From Fabrea salina (taxonomy: Eukaryota > Ciliophora > Heterotrichea > Heterotrichida > Fabreidae), in the NCBI GenBank assembly GCA_022984795.1, contig JALIHJ010000033.1, positions 186,001-250,000 of the forward strand: a stretch of 64,000 bases of DNA. Reading direction: 5' to 3'. Positions 7,702 to 16,902 of this stretch are shown in pieces (within the stretch, counting starts at the first letter, position 1; each line of letters starts with the position of its first letter). The notes under the pieces are model-generated. The model made no database searches, was not told the origin of the DNA, and worked only from the letters and a program-made list of their open reading frames with translations. A program made the translations under genes and the position numbers.

Positions 7702-8841
7702 ATGGAAATTAAAGAACTTTTGCCTATCACAAGAATTTGTGTGGACTTGTACCAAAACAGTGAACTAATTAAAGCAGTTCAAGTGAAGAGTGCGTATGTG
7801 CTTACTTCGGACTACCAGTTTATTTTAAAGCACTTGAACTTCCAAGACTCAAGAGCAGTGTTTTTGGTTAAGTCTTTAAGGGAAATACTTAAGTCAGCTG
7901 GACTGCACAGGAGATACATTGCTGCTTTGCTTCATTTTTTAATAGCTAACTTACCATTTGCAGACACAGAGTCACTTATCTCCACCTTAAAAAGAACTAA
8001 GTCCCAGATCGCAGTTCTTCTCAGCAGCTTTGCAGTGCCTTTGAAAAACGACTTTGAAGTATTAAGCTTCTACCCCTACTTCAAAAGCTTAGAGTGCTTC
8101 CAAAGGGGGTATATTGCTAAGCTAAAGCGGCCTGGAAGCGTTGGAGTCGAGCAAAAAGAAGCACTGTATGTTCTTTGCTCTGCTAGCAAAGGCAAAGCTG
8201 TTAAGTACTTTCTGAGCAGTTATATTTGTGACTCTCAACTAGACAAAAACACTTACTTGTACAAAGGGTACCTTTCCACAGAGTACCCCCAAAAGTTCCC
8301 TTGCATATACCTCTGCACAACTGAGCCAGAAGTAACTCCAGACAACACCTTGGTAATTCCCCAGGTTCCAAAGTCTTTACTCAACAAACTCAAGTCTGGC
8401 TTTTACTCCCAGCTGAGGATTGAGTTGTTTGAAACTAACTCTCCTTCCTCTGACTACCAATCTTCTGTTTCCTACGGCTTTGAGTGCATAGACGACTTAG
8501 ACGGACCAAGTGTGCTGAACATGTTGATTTACCTGCCTGGCTTCTACACCTTTTTGCTAAGGGCCCCTACAGACGCTCACTTAGCTTTTCTTTCAATGCA
8601 GTTGCAAAGAGCTTTGAGGAGGACCGAACTGCTTAACACACACAAACTAGCACTTCCTGGAGGAGGAACCACAGAAGCTATGCTTAGTTCTTGCCTTGAA
8701 GACTCCTTTATTTCAAAAAGCTTTTTAGATTTAAGTGCAGTCAGCTCAGGTGCCCAGATACTTGACGACTACCTCAGCAAGCAACACGCAATAAACCAGG
8801 CTTTAAACCTTTTAGCCGACCTGTTGTCTACCTATAACTAG
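7702..8841 (+). CDS. divergent chaperonin-like protein, possibly BBS6/10/12 type
   Basis: 379 residues, TAG stop. The clearest signal is ALRRTELLNTHKLALPGGGTTE near residues 305-330, matching the equatorial-domain segment of group II chaperonins (R-x6-V-x-PGGGATE). The rest is strongly diverged and the typical ATP-binding GDGT motif is not visible. That pattern, a degenerate CCT fold without obvious ATPase residues, fits MKKS/BBS6, BBS10 or BBS12, which assemble the BBSome with CCT. The protein is shorter than those (about 570-720). A divergent true CCT subunit is less likely. IFT22 at 28 kb shows the organism has the ciliary transport machinery. Confidence 0.45.
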   Translation: MEIKELLPITRICVDLYQNSELIKAVQVKSAYVLTSDYQFILKHLNFQDSRAVFLVKSLREILKSAGLHRRYIAALLHFLIANLPFADTESLISTLKRTKSQIAVLLSSFAVPLKNDFEVLSFYPYFKSLECFQRGYIAKLKRPGSVGVEQKEALYVLCSASKGKAVKYFLSSYICDSQLDKNTYLYKGYLSTEYPQKFPCIYLCTTEPEVTPDNTLVIPQVPKSLLNKLKSGFYSQLRIELFETNSPSSDYQSSVSYGFECIDDLDGPSVLNMLIYLPGFYTFLLRAPTDAHLAFLSMQLQRALRRTELLNTHKLALPGGGTTEAMLSSCLEDSFISKSFLDLSAVSSGAQILDDYLSKQHAINQALNLLADLLSTYN

Positions 8842-8870
8842 AGTAAGCACCAAAATATGACATATAAATT

Positions 8871-10256
8871 ATGAGTACGCCATATTCGTCCTCTCTAGCA
8901 AGTTCGGGGGACCCAGGACTTCCGCGTACAGTTTCTGCACCCCCCAGTTTGGACTACAGGATGCTATTTGCTTTTTCAAGCGAGTACGCACCAGTATTCT
9001 CCAAAACACCCTACCCAAACCCTCCAGAATCGTTAGTGAAGGCCCAGAGCACTCTTTCCGATAAGTCTTCTCCGCTCCAGGATTCCGATGAAGCCCAGCT
9101 CAAGTCCCACTCAACAAACGACCTTGTAAACCAAGTGGTCAACGATTGCATCAAGGACGACGACTCCCCAGTGCATACAGAAACAGGGTTTTTTCCTGGG
9201 TTTCCGATGTCAGTTAACGGGTACGAGTTCATGGAAAGTGGGTACTATCCCTACAGCCTTCAGTCCCACACCAGTATGTACACTCAAGCCCTTGAAATGG
9301 CAAAAGACCAAATGGGCTGCAGGCTCTTACAGAAAAAACTAGAGGAAAGGAACCCATTCACCATACAGACTATTTACGAACAAGTAGTTCCTAGTTTTGC
9401 GCAACTTATGGTAGATCCATTCGGTAACTACCTTTGCCAAAAGTTAATGGAAGTCTGCGAACCTGAATCACTAGAACAGATCCTAGAAAAAGTGTGTCCT
9501 ACAATCACTGCTATCTCACTCAACACTCACGGGACACGTGCTGTCCAGAAGTTGATTGAAGTAGTAGCTCCTCATCCAACTAAGATTCCCAAACTCGTTT
9601 CAGCTTTGAAGTCAGAAGTGATTTCTTTGATCAACGACTTGAACGGCAACCACGTTATCCAAAGGTGCCTCTACGCTTTAGGCGCGCCTCACGACCAGTT
9701 CATATACGAAACTGTCAGCAAAAACATTAAAAAAATAGCCACTCATAGACACGGTTGCTGTGTTTTGCAAAGGTGCATAGACGCAGCCTCAGCTTGGCAA
9801 CGCAGTGCTCTGGTAGACAAGGTAGTTGAGAACGCAGTTGAATTAGTACAAGACGCATTCGGGAACTACGTAGTTCAGTATGTTCTGGACTTAAACAACC
9901 AGGACACCAACTCTAGGTTAGCTTACATCTTTATTGATGGCATGGAAGAACTGTCCACTCAAAAGTTCTCCTCAAACGTTATAGAAAAGTGCCTGCAACA
10001 GAACTCCTTCGAAATACAACAAGCCATGATTAAAGAAATCGGCAAAAAAGAAAACGTCGCTAAGATGATTGGTGACCAGTACGCCAATTACGTAGTGCAG
10101 AGGGCTTTAAGTTTAGCTCCGAAAGCACTCCTGCACCAGCTGCTTAAAGAAGTCAAGGTTCACTTAGAAGAACTCAAGAAGTCCCAATGTGGGAAAAGGA
10201 TTTATTCCAAGCTGGTCAAGAAGTACCCCGAACTCTTGAAAAGAGATAATGTTTAA
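8871..10256 (+). CDS. Pumilio/PUF RNA-binding protein
   Basis: 461 residues, TAA stop. From about residue 135 to 450 there is a run of ~36-residue PUF repeats: QMGCRLLQKKLEE, PFGNYLCQKLMEV, THGTRAVQKLIEV, LNGNHVIQRCLYA, RHGCCVLQRCIDA, AFGNYVVQYVLD, KFSSNVIEKCLQ and QYANYVVQRALS, which makes eight. Recognition triplets such as N-Y-Q, R-Q, N-H-Q, C-R-Q and S-N-E follow the classical code, so it should bind a UGUA-type element in mRNA 3' ends. The first 130 residues are disordered, Ser/Pro-rich. Cytoplasmic Pumilio class rather than nucleolar NOP9/PUM3. Confidence 0.92.
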   Translation: MSTPYSSSLASSGDPGLPRTVSAPPSLDYRMLFAFSSEYAPVFSKTPYPNPPESLVKAQSTLSDKSSPLQDSDEAQLKSHSTNDLVNQVVNDCIKDDDSPVHTETGFFPGFPMSVNGYEFMESGYYPYSLQSHTSMYTQALEMAKDQMGCRLLQKKLEERNPFTIQTIYEQVVPSFAQLMVDPFGNYLCQKLMEVCEPESLEQILEKVCPTITAISLNTHGTRAVQKLIEVVAPHPTKIPKLVSALKSEVISLINDLNGNHVIQRCLYALGAPHDQFIYETVSKNIKKIATHRHGCCVLQRCIDAASAWQRSALVDKVVENAVELVQDAFGNYVVQYVLDLNNQDTNSRLAYIFIDGMEELSTQKFSSNVIEKCLQQNSFEIQQAMIKEIGKKENVAKMIGDQYANYVVQRALSLAPKALLHQLLKEVKVHLEELKKSQCGKRIYSKLVKKYPELLKRDNV

Positions 10257-10274
10257 TTATTTTATTAGCTAATA

Positions 10275-11762
10275 ATGGTAAAGAAAAGCCAAAACAATAA
10301 GTCCACAGAGGAGTTCGAGACTTACCAAGAGTTCATCCAAGAAGTCTCTAGTGAAGACGAAGTCGAAGAAGAAGACCAGCCCTCCACCACTCCTACCCTT
10401 GAAAAGTTAGCTGACGCCAAGTCCAAACTTGAAAGCAAGAACTACAAAGCTGGAGTCCGCAAGCTACTTAAAGTGTTCAAAGGCGTCGTTGACGGAAAAG
10501 AAGAACTCGAACTAGAAGTTTACGAACAAGTAGTGACCACAGCACTTACTGAACTCCCTAGAATATTCAGAAAAAAACTAGGCAAAAAGCTTGACAAAAG
10601 CAAAAGTTGGAAAGCACTAAAAAGGGAATTCAAAGCCTTTGTAGCCAAAGTTTTAAGTTTGATGAAACAGGTCAAAGAACCTAACTTGCTAGACTTGATT
10701 TTCAAGGCTTTGATTAAGATCATGAAACTCATGCAACTGGCCTCTGAGTACACAAGAAACATCATGAAGAACACTGCTAAACTTTGGGGCGAAGCCAGTC
10801 GTGCAACCAAACTAGTGTGTTTTAAGTTCTTAAGGAAGTGCCTTGTGAAGAACGCTTTCGACAAAATAGAAACCCTTAAAAGCATGTACCTAAGCTTCGC
10901 CAGGAACAGTCGGTTTATGTCTTGGGACAACTACGAAACCGTTGACTTGCTCAGAAACTGCTTCATAGACGCCTTAACTATTGACGAAAGTGCTTCTTAC
11001 CAAGTAGTTTTTACTTACTTAAGACAACTGTCTTTTTACCTTTCACAAGTCATAAAGCATCCTAACACTGAAAAGGTCAAAGCAGTTTACAACTGGACTT
11101 TTTTGAACTCTTTGTTGTTGTTGGGCCAATCTATACTCCACAACGCTTTTCTCAAAGAACTCATTTACCCGCTTGTGCAGATTTCTTTAGGTGTTCTCCA
11201 GGTCACCAACATGCCTAAGTTCTTTCCTTTGAAACTTCACTTGATAAGACTCTTGATATCTATTCAAGCTTCAACTGGAACTTACATTCCTGGAGTAACT
11301 CCGCACTTACTTGAAATGCTTGAGTCTCCTTTCATACTTAAAAGGTCCAAAACTCAGCGTTTAAAAGCTTACTCTTTCATAGTAAGTATCAAAGCTAGCA
11401 AAGAACAACTCTCAAGTGACGTTTACAAAGAAGGTCTTGTTCAGGAAGCCACTGACGCGCTTATAGAACACCTTGCTTCCCATGCCAAAAACCTGGCCTT
11501 TCCCGAAATCATTCTGCCTATCAGAATCACTTTGAAAAGACACTCTAAAAACATTAAGAACCCCACTATCAGGGGCAAAGTACTCCAGGCTTTAAAAGTC
11601 ATCCAGGAAAACGCTGACTGGCTAGAAAAAACCAGAAACAAGCTCCAGTCGACCCCAGTCAATCCTAAGCAAATCCAAGAAGAAGCACCTATAACCACAC
11701 ACAGTCAAAGAATACTACACCAAAGACAAGAAGTTATCAAAAGCTTTTTACACAGTTCTTAG
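10275..11762 (+). CDS. NOC2L: nucleolar complex protein 2 (NOC2)
   Basis: 495 residues, TAG stop. NOC2 pairs with NOC1 and NOC3 to carry pre-60S particles through the nucleolus and nucleoplasm. The conserved core spans about 230-460: AVYNWTFLNSLLLLGQSI, then IYPLVQISLGVLQV, KFFPLKLHLIRLLISIQASTGTYIP and PHLLEMLES, which match the Noc2 family order. The N-terminus is acidic with an EDEVEEEDQ stretch. Shorter than yeast Noc2 (710). Another ribosome-biogenesis gene (POL5-like) lies at 21 kb. Firm. Confidence 0.9.
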   Translation: MVKKSQNNKSTEEFETYQEFIQEVSSEDEVEEEDQPSTTPTLEKLADAKSKLESKNYKAGVRKLLKVFKGVVDGKEELELEVYEQVVTTALTELPRIFRKKLGKKLDKSKSWKALKREFKAFVAKVLSLMKQVKEPNLLDLIFKALIKIMKLMQLASEYTRNIMKNTAKLWGEASRATKLVCFKFLRKCLVKNAFDKIETLKSMYLSFARNSRFMSWDNYETVDLLRNCFIDALTIDESASYQVVFTYLRQLSFYLSQVIKHPNTEKVKAVYNWTFLNSLLLLGQSILHNAFLKELIYPLVQISLGVLQVTNMPKFFPLKLHLIRLLISIQASTGTYIPGVTPHLLEMLESPFILKRSKTQRLKAYSFIVSIKASKEQLSSDVYKEGLVQEATDALIEHLASHAKNLAFPEIILPIRITLKRHSKNIKNPTIRGKVLQALKVIQENADWLEKTRNKLQSTPVNPKQIQEEAPITTHSQRILHQRQEVIKSFLHSS

Positions 11763-11775
11763 TAACGTTATAAAA

Positions 11776-12630
11776 ATGAACGTCTTAACGGCCGTGCTTC
11801 TTTGCTTAGCAAGTGCAAGTGACTCTAGTAGCATTTACCAAACTCTAGAAGAGTTTTCAAACAGAGTGTCCACACAACTAGCCCAAGCTGAGCAGACTTT
11901 TACTCAGCAAATGCAAAAGTGCAAACTTGAGAACCAGTACAGAAGTGAACAACTTAAAGCAGCTAAGTTTGAACTTGAACTAGCAAAGGCAGAGTTCGAC
12001 TCCTGCGATTCGTCACTAAGTATAACCCAGCAGAAGCTTACTAAGTACAAAAGCCACTACAACTTTGCTATGGAAACTATAGCTAAGTTACAAAAGTTCA
12101 AGGCAATTGAAGTGAATGCTAAAGCTAAAACTAACGAGGTTTCTCAGTTGCTAAAAGAAGCCTTGTCTTATATTGAGGAAGACTCAAAAAACCTAGAAAC
12201 TAAGACTTTAGAACTCTTGCAAGACTCAGAAACCTTTGAATTACTCCAAGCAACTCAAAGCCCCAAAGAGTCAGGGACTGTTGAAGCCTTGCAAAGAAGT
12301 CTTGAGACAAAAGACTCAGTGAGTAGCTCTATCAACTCTTTGCTCCAAAAGTCGCTAAGTGTTGTAGAAGCTTTTAAAACCAGCCTGAGTAGTAATAAAA
12401 ACTACTTAGAAGACCACATGACCTACTTAAACCTGTGTAAAGAAACTCAGTATCAACTAATTTTTATTGCTACAGACAAAGAATTGAGGAACAAAAGTTT
12501 GTTTGGGCTGGGCATCAGTACTTGTGAGGACTGGAAACAAGAATTCCAAAGTCTTTCACAACTTTATAAGGAAGAGCTGGGTATCCTTAGCAGAGTACTT
12601 GAAATTTCTCAGGTTAGGTTTGGAATTTAA
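11776..12630 (+). CDS. small secreted or luminal coiled-coil protein, unknown
   Basis: 284 residues, TAA stop. The first 16 residues (MNVLTAVLLCLASASD) form a short signal peptide; the rest is helical, heptad-like and Glu/Lys/Ser-rich, with a few Cys (CDSS, NLCKET, STCEDW). No transmembrane helix follows. I recognise no family. Secreted, luminal or cortical-granule protein is possible. It precedes the PAS-protein pair by 69 bp. Confidence 0.55.
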   Translation: MNVLTAVLLCLASASDSSSIYQTLEEFSNRVSTQLAQAEQTFTQQMQKCKLENQYRSEQLKAAKFELELAKAEFDSCDSSLSITQQKLTKYKSHYNFAMETIAKLQKFKAIEVNAKAKTNEVSQLLKEALSYIEEDSKNLETKTLELLQDSETFELLQATQSPKESGTVEALQRSLETKDSVSSSINSLLQKSLSVVEAFKTSLSSNKNYLEDHMTYLNLCKETQYQLIFIATDKELRNKSLFGLGISTCEDWKQEFQSLSQLYKEELGILSRVLEISQVRFGI

Positions 12631-12699
12631 GTGTAGTTAATTTAAATTGGTAATTTCAGTGTGGATAATAAGTGTAAATATGAAAATGCTCTAGAAAAT

Positions 12700-15600
12700 A
12701 TGAGTTCTGATTTAATCACTGAAGATAAGAAAGGCCTTTTGACTTTTTCATTAGAATCTGCTTTCGAAGAAAAATTTTTTGTTCGGAAACTGACAGAACT
12801 TAAGCTTTACCTCTTCGAAACGTTCTATTATCTTTTTAAGTCAGAAAAGGAAACCTCAGGCTCCAAAAACTACCAAAAGTCCAAGTTCCTTTTTTTGAGG
12901 CTCTTGGTTCTTCTCCAGTGGCTCAGTTTTTTGTGGGTCTGGAACATGCAGCTCAGTTCCTGGGCTGACTACCGGGTTTTCTGGAGAGCCCTTAGTTACG
13001 CCCGCTTCGACACTCTTTGTGCTGAAAACAACATCCTCCACTTCTGCACCTACTTCAGTCTTTCTTTGGTGGTTCTGTGCTACTCAGGACTCTTGCTGGT
13101 GGGAGTGCTAATCTACTACGACCAGAAGATTCCCCAGGCACTGGGGTTTGTGCTGAAGGGCCTGCTGGAGTTCGTGTGCGAAGTGGGGTACGTGCCTATG
13201 GTGACACTCCTGTTGGTAGTGAGCAAGTACACTCTGGAAGGAGAGACGAAGGTGGAGGAGTACTTCGGAGAGCAGTTAGAAAGCATAGGGATGAGCAGAG
13301 GCTGGGGAGGAGCAGGGATTGGGGGATGCTTGATGCTGGGAGTGCTGAAGTACTTGTTTGTCAACTTAACTACCGAAACCAGACACTCCTACTCCCACCA
13401 CAACATCACCTCCAAGGTCAGTGCTAAGTTTCACCTTTACAAAGTAGTATTTGATCACTTTCTCATACTATCATACATAGTATTTTCACAAACGCACATT
13501 AACTATGTCCAAGTCTACTCTTTGTTAATAGGAGTAGTACTTTTCATTCAGTTAGTGTTTAAGATTCCATACTATAGCCCAACTGCCAACAAGCTAGAGG
13601 CATATTTCATTGCGCTCTTCATACTGCAAGTGGTTCTATTCCAGTTATGCAACTTAATAGACTCAGCTGGGGTACTGTTTGTATTGACGATATTTGTACC
13701 CATAGCTCTTATAGTCCCAATCTTTAACCTCATTGACTACAGATATAAACTGATTCAAGCAACCTGGAGCAATCTATACTTACTCGAAACAGTATACGAA
13801 CTAGAGTTAAGAATCCGGAGTTTCATGCTTGAAAAAGACCCACAAAAAGCTTTAGGGGAAGAACTTCTGCAAAGTCTGTGCGTGTGCTTTGACAAGTCAA
13901 TATTTAAAAGCCACAAAATGCTTTCGATTTGGACAGTCCACCTATGCAAGTACGTGCTTAAAGACAGAAAACTAGCATTGATCAAACTGTCACAGTCAAT
14001 ACCTTTAGAAGGCACTCTAGAGGACAGCTTCCAAGAATTCATCTGCAAAAAGTGCTTAAAAACAGTTGAAAAAGAATGCGAGTGCTTAGAGTTTTTATGC
14101 TTCATCATAAAAGTACAGCAAATAACCCAGAAAGACAAAGCTCTTTCTTTAAGCTTACTAGATTTCTGGAACGAAATCACTTCTGCTGCACCCACTGTTT
14201 CTTCGCTGGAATCCAAAATAAGCAAATTGTGCAAACAAATAAACAACTTAAAACTATGCTACACTGAACTCATAGAAAACTACTTTAAGTTCGAAGAAGC
14301 CTTCCAGATGTACGGGTCTTACCTTGAAAACCTTTTGTTCAACCCAGAAAAAGCTTTGGTTTACTACAGGAAAGCTGAAACTACTAGGAGTTCTAATGCA
14401 GCTGCTTTAAAGGACTCTACAGAACTTAAGTTTTATGACAAACGCAACGGAATTCTAATAGTTTCTGGTGTAAAAGAAACTATAGGCGAAATCATACACG
14501 TGAACAAAGTAGCTTGTGACATCCTAGGAGCAACACCAAATGACGTGCTAGGCACAGACTTTAGTAACTTAATTCCTCCTCCTTTTGACTTCAAGCACTT
14601 CACAAAACTAAAAAGGTTCCTGAAGTACGCTACTAGGTCGCAAGTTTCTTCGGGGTACGTGATCAAACTACCTGATGGCCACATTAAAGAAGTTGAAGTT
14701 GCTGTAGAACTTACTGCTTACGAAGGGTGTCCTGTTTACATAGTGATTTTCAAACCTAAAGAAGTCAATAGAGAAATTGCTTTAATAAGCGATTCTGGAG
14801 TACTTTACTCGCACACTTCTAGGTTTGCTGAGCTTTTAGGCCATCCAGGCGAAAAGCTCTTTTGGTGCTCAATAGAAAGCCTAGTGCCTGGGTTTAAAAT
14901 CTCTGAAGCTATACCTAATGAAATCTGGGAAACAACAGTCCAAGAAACAAGAATCGGAATTACTTACGGGTACAACACTATAGCTTCCACTACTCTTCAC
15001 TACCTTTGGCTGATAGACGACCCCAAACAGCTCAAAAAGATGCAAAAGTTCAAAACTCTAGACGTGCACACAAAGTCTTTCAACAAGTCAGAACTAGACG
15101 CTTCCTTCTGTGAAGATCAAAATTTCGGACTGTGGGAAGCCCAAAGAAACGAAGTGCAGTTTGACAACGAAACTAAATTTATAACTTATAACGGCCTTTC
15201 AGAAGAAGAAAACCCTCCTTTGAAAGCAGAAGGCAACGAAGAACTCCACTCTAACCAAGAAAGCAGCTCAAGTGCTAGGTCAATCAGAAACCGAAAAAAC
15301 CAAAGAATCTATGACCAGTCTATGAGGGCTATCAGGGTTTTCCAGTGGATTCTGTTTTTCTGCATCGTTGTGGTGCTTTTAACCAACTCAGTAATTTTGT
15401 TTTCACTCAACGAAGAAATCAACCACCAACTTGATAATGACTACATTCCTAAACTCAGTCAACTTAGGTCCTCAGTTTCCAGAATTGGTCAGTTAGCTAG
15501 GTCTTTGCACTTAAACTACTTGACGCAAAGTAAGGATTTAAACCCAGTTTATGAAAAGATCCAGCAATACTCTGAGTCAATAGACCAAATAGCTACTTTA

Positions 15601-16878
15601 GCCTATATAGAGCAATTTACTTTGTGTGACCAAAGCAACTCAAAAGACAAGCACTTTTCAATATGGGAAAACTACTTAGACTCAGAACTGAGCAAAACTA
15701 CTTTTTACAACTCACTCATGAAGTTCAACCAGCACTCCAAACAGCTTTTGAACTCAGTTTTAGGAAGTCCAGAGTTCCTTGAAGAGGTGTACTTCTTAAC
15801 AGTAAACGGACAAGGGCCCTACTACCAAGACCTAACTCAAGCTTTAAACAACTTGGCAGAGTGTGAAGTACAGAACGTAAAGCAACTAGACACTCGAATT
15901 ACTATTTTTATAGCGATAGGACTTAGTGTGTTGATTGTGTGCTTGATCATTCTAGTGCCTAATGCTTTTAAGATCACTGAAAGCGTCAGGGTGTTTTGGG
16001 AGAGTCTTAAAAACTTAAGTGAAACCAGTGCTATAGAACTCAAACAAGCATCCATCAACAGACTATCAGAACTACACGAAGTTAAAGATCTTGAACTAGA
16101 AGAAAAAACTCACGTTAACAGCAAAAAAATGGAGTTTAAAGGACTCAGGAAGTACTTAGTCAGATTTTGTTTACTAGCTTTGTTTTCTGTTTCTTACTAC
16201 TTAGTAAGCTACTTTGTTTTTTATAACCAAATAAAAATACTACTTGAGACCAAACCTAGTTACATCGAAACTATTGCTAACCAAAAAGACCTGCTTTCAG
16301 AACTCCAGTTTTGGTCAAGAGAAGCCTTGATACACTCAAGTCCTGAACTGAAGAAACTAAGTCTTTACTCAGTGTATTCATTTTTACCTTTTGGAACTTC
16401 TCTCCAAAGCTTTGATAGGGTGATTCAAAGCATTGACTCAGAAACAAAAAAGCTGTTTCTAAACCAAAACATCCATCAAATGGGGGACCAAACTAAGCAA
16501 CTGTTTTTCGATAAAAGTGACTCAGCTCAAAAAACTTTCCAGAAAGGAGTGTTCCAAGGGTACTTAGGCTTGGTAGAAGACTATAAAAACTTGATTGCAG
16601 AGAAACAAGGTTTAAATGAGTTAGAATACTATGAAGGAGCCAATGAAGAATTTCAGGAGATACTAATAGAGTTTTTGAACACAGCTAGCAGCGAGTCTTT
16701 GGAATACATCACTGAAAACGAGTCCTACTTGTTTGTAGTTACTATTTCTTACATATTCTTGACCTGGGTTTTATTTTGGTTTGCTTGCATTCCTCTCCTC
16801 AAAAAAGAAAAGAGGCACCTTGGGTATATAAAACAGATTGCTTCTTTCATTCCTTTTGGCAAGAATTTACGCAAGTAA
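12700..16878 (+). CDS. multipass PAS-domain membrane protein, TmcB-like (tandem copy 1)
   Basis: 1,392 residues from the ATG at 12700; the frame is open from 12661 but without an upstream ATG, and the start at 12700 aligns with the start of tandem copy 2 (MSSDLITEDKKG versus MLSDLYLGDKTG). Layout: an N-terminal multi-helix membrane module (residues about 34-370) containing TTETRHSYSHHNITSKVSA, a helical stretch, a PAS domain at about 585-690 (VNKVACDILGATPNDVLG; PPPFDFKHF), a second PAS-like segment, and single hydrophobic helices near 885, 1070, 1160 and 1350. Ciliates and other protists carry many such 'tiny macrocyst B-like' proteins of unknown ligand; sensory or mechanosensitive roles are inference. 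Bases 12800-13425 were homogenised with copy 2. Confidence 0.75.
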   Translation: MSSDLITEDKKGLLTFSLESAFEEKFFVRKLTELKLYLFETFYYLFKSEKETSGSKNYQKSKFLFLRLLVLLQWLSFLWVWNMQLSSWADYRVFWRALSYARFDTLCAENNILHFCTYFSLSLVVLCYSGLLLVGVLIYYDQKIPQALGFVLKGLLEFVCEVGYVPMVTLLLVVSKYTLEGETKVEEYFGEQLESIGMSRGWGGAGIGGCLMLGVLKYLFVNLTTETRHSYSHHNITSKVSAKFHLYKVVFDHFLILSYIVFSQTHINYVQVYSLLIGVVLFIQLVFKIPYYSPTANKLEAYFIALFILQVVLFQLCNLIDSAGVLFVLTIFVPIALIVPIFNLIDYRYKLIQATWSNLYLLETVYELELRIRSFMLEKDPQKALGEELLQSLCVCFDKSIFKSHKMLSIWTVHLCKYVLKDRKLALIKLSQSIPLEGTLEDSFQEFICKKCLKTVEKECECLEFLCFIIKVQQITQKDKALSLSLLDFWNEITSAAPTVSSLESKISKLCKQINNLKLCYTELIENYFKFEEAFQMYGSYLENLLFNPEKALVYYRKAETTRSSNAAALKDSTELKFYDKRNGILIVSGVKETIGEIIHVNKVACDILGATPNDVLGTDFSNLIPPPFDFKHFTKLKRFLKYATRSQVSSGYVIKLPDGHIKEVEVAVELTAYEGCPVYIVIFKPKEVNREIALISDSGVLYSHTSRFAELLGHPGEKLFWCSIESLVPGFKISEAIPNEIWETTVQETRIGITYGYNTIASTTLHYLWLIDDPKQLKKMQKFKTLDVHTKSFNKSELDASFCEDQNFGLWEAQRNEVQFDNETKFITYNGLSEEENPPLKAEGNEELHSNQESSSSARSIRNRKNQRIYDQSMRAIRVFQWILFFCIVVVLLTNSVILFSLNEEINHQLDNDYIPKLSQLRSSVSRIGQLARSLHLNYLTQSKDLNPVYEKIQQYSESIDQIATLAYIEQFTLCDQSNSKDKHFSIWENYLDSELSKTTFYNSLMKFNQHSKQLLNSVLGSPEFLEEVYFLTVNGQGPYYQDLTQALNNLAECEVQNVKQLDTRITIFIAIGLSVLIVCLIILVPNAFKITESVRVFWESLKNLSETSAIELKQASINRLSELHEVKDLELEEKTHVNSKKMEFKGLRKYLVRFCLLALFSVSYYLVSYFVFYNQIKILLETKPSYIETIANQKDLLSELQFWSREALIHSSPELKKLSLYSVYSFLPFGTSLQSFDRVIQSIDSETKKLFLNQNIHQMGDQTKQLFFDKSDSAQKTFQKGVFQGYLGLVEDYKNLIAEKQGLNELEYYEGANEEFQEILIEFLNTASSESLEYITENESYLFVVTISYIFLTWVLFWFACIPLLKKEKRHLGYIKQIASFIPFGKNLRK
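12800..13425 (+). repeat. gene-conversion tract, copy 1 (626 bp)
   Basis: Matches 17003-17628 at a constant offset of 4,203 with only two substitutions that I can see (13245 G versus 17448 A, 13254 G versus 17457 A). Similarity falls abruptly on both sides, where the proteins are only distantly alike. The tract encodes the N-terminal membrane module. Confidence 0.92.
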
Positions 16879-16902
16879 TACTATAAGTCATTTATAATAA
16901 AT

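Noticed and set aside
7500-7730. 76-codon minus-strand frame across the C/G block
   Set aside because: Gly-rich low complexity made by homopolymers; it spans a suspected assembly scar and overlaps two plus-strand genes.
12661-12699. extending PAS copy 1 upstream to the GTG at 12661
   Set aside because: There is no ATG in that extension, and the start at 12700 aligns with the start of the tandem copy.
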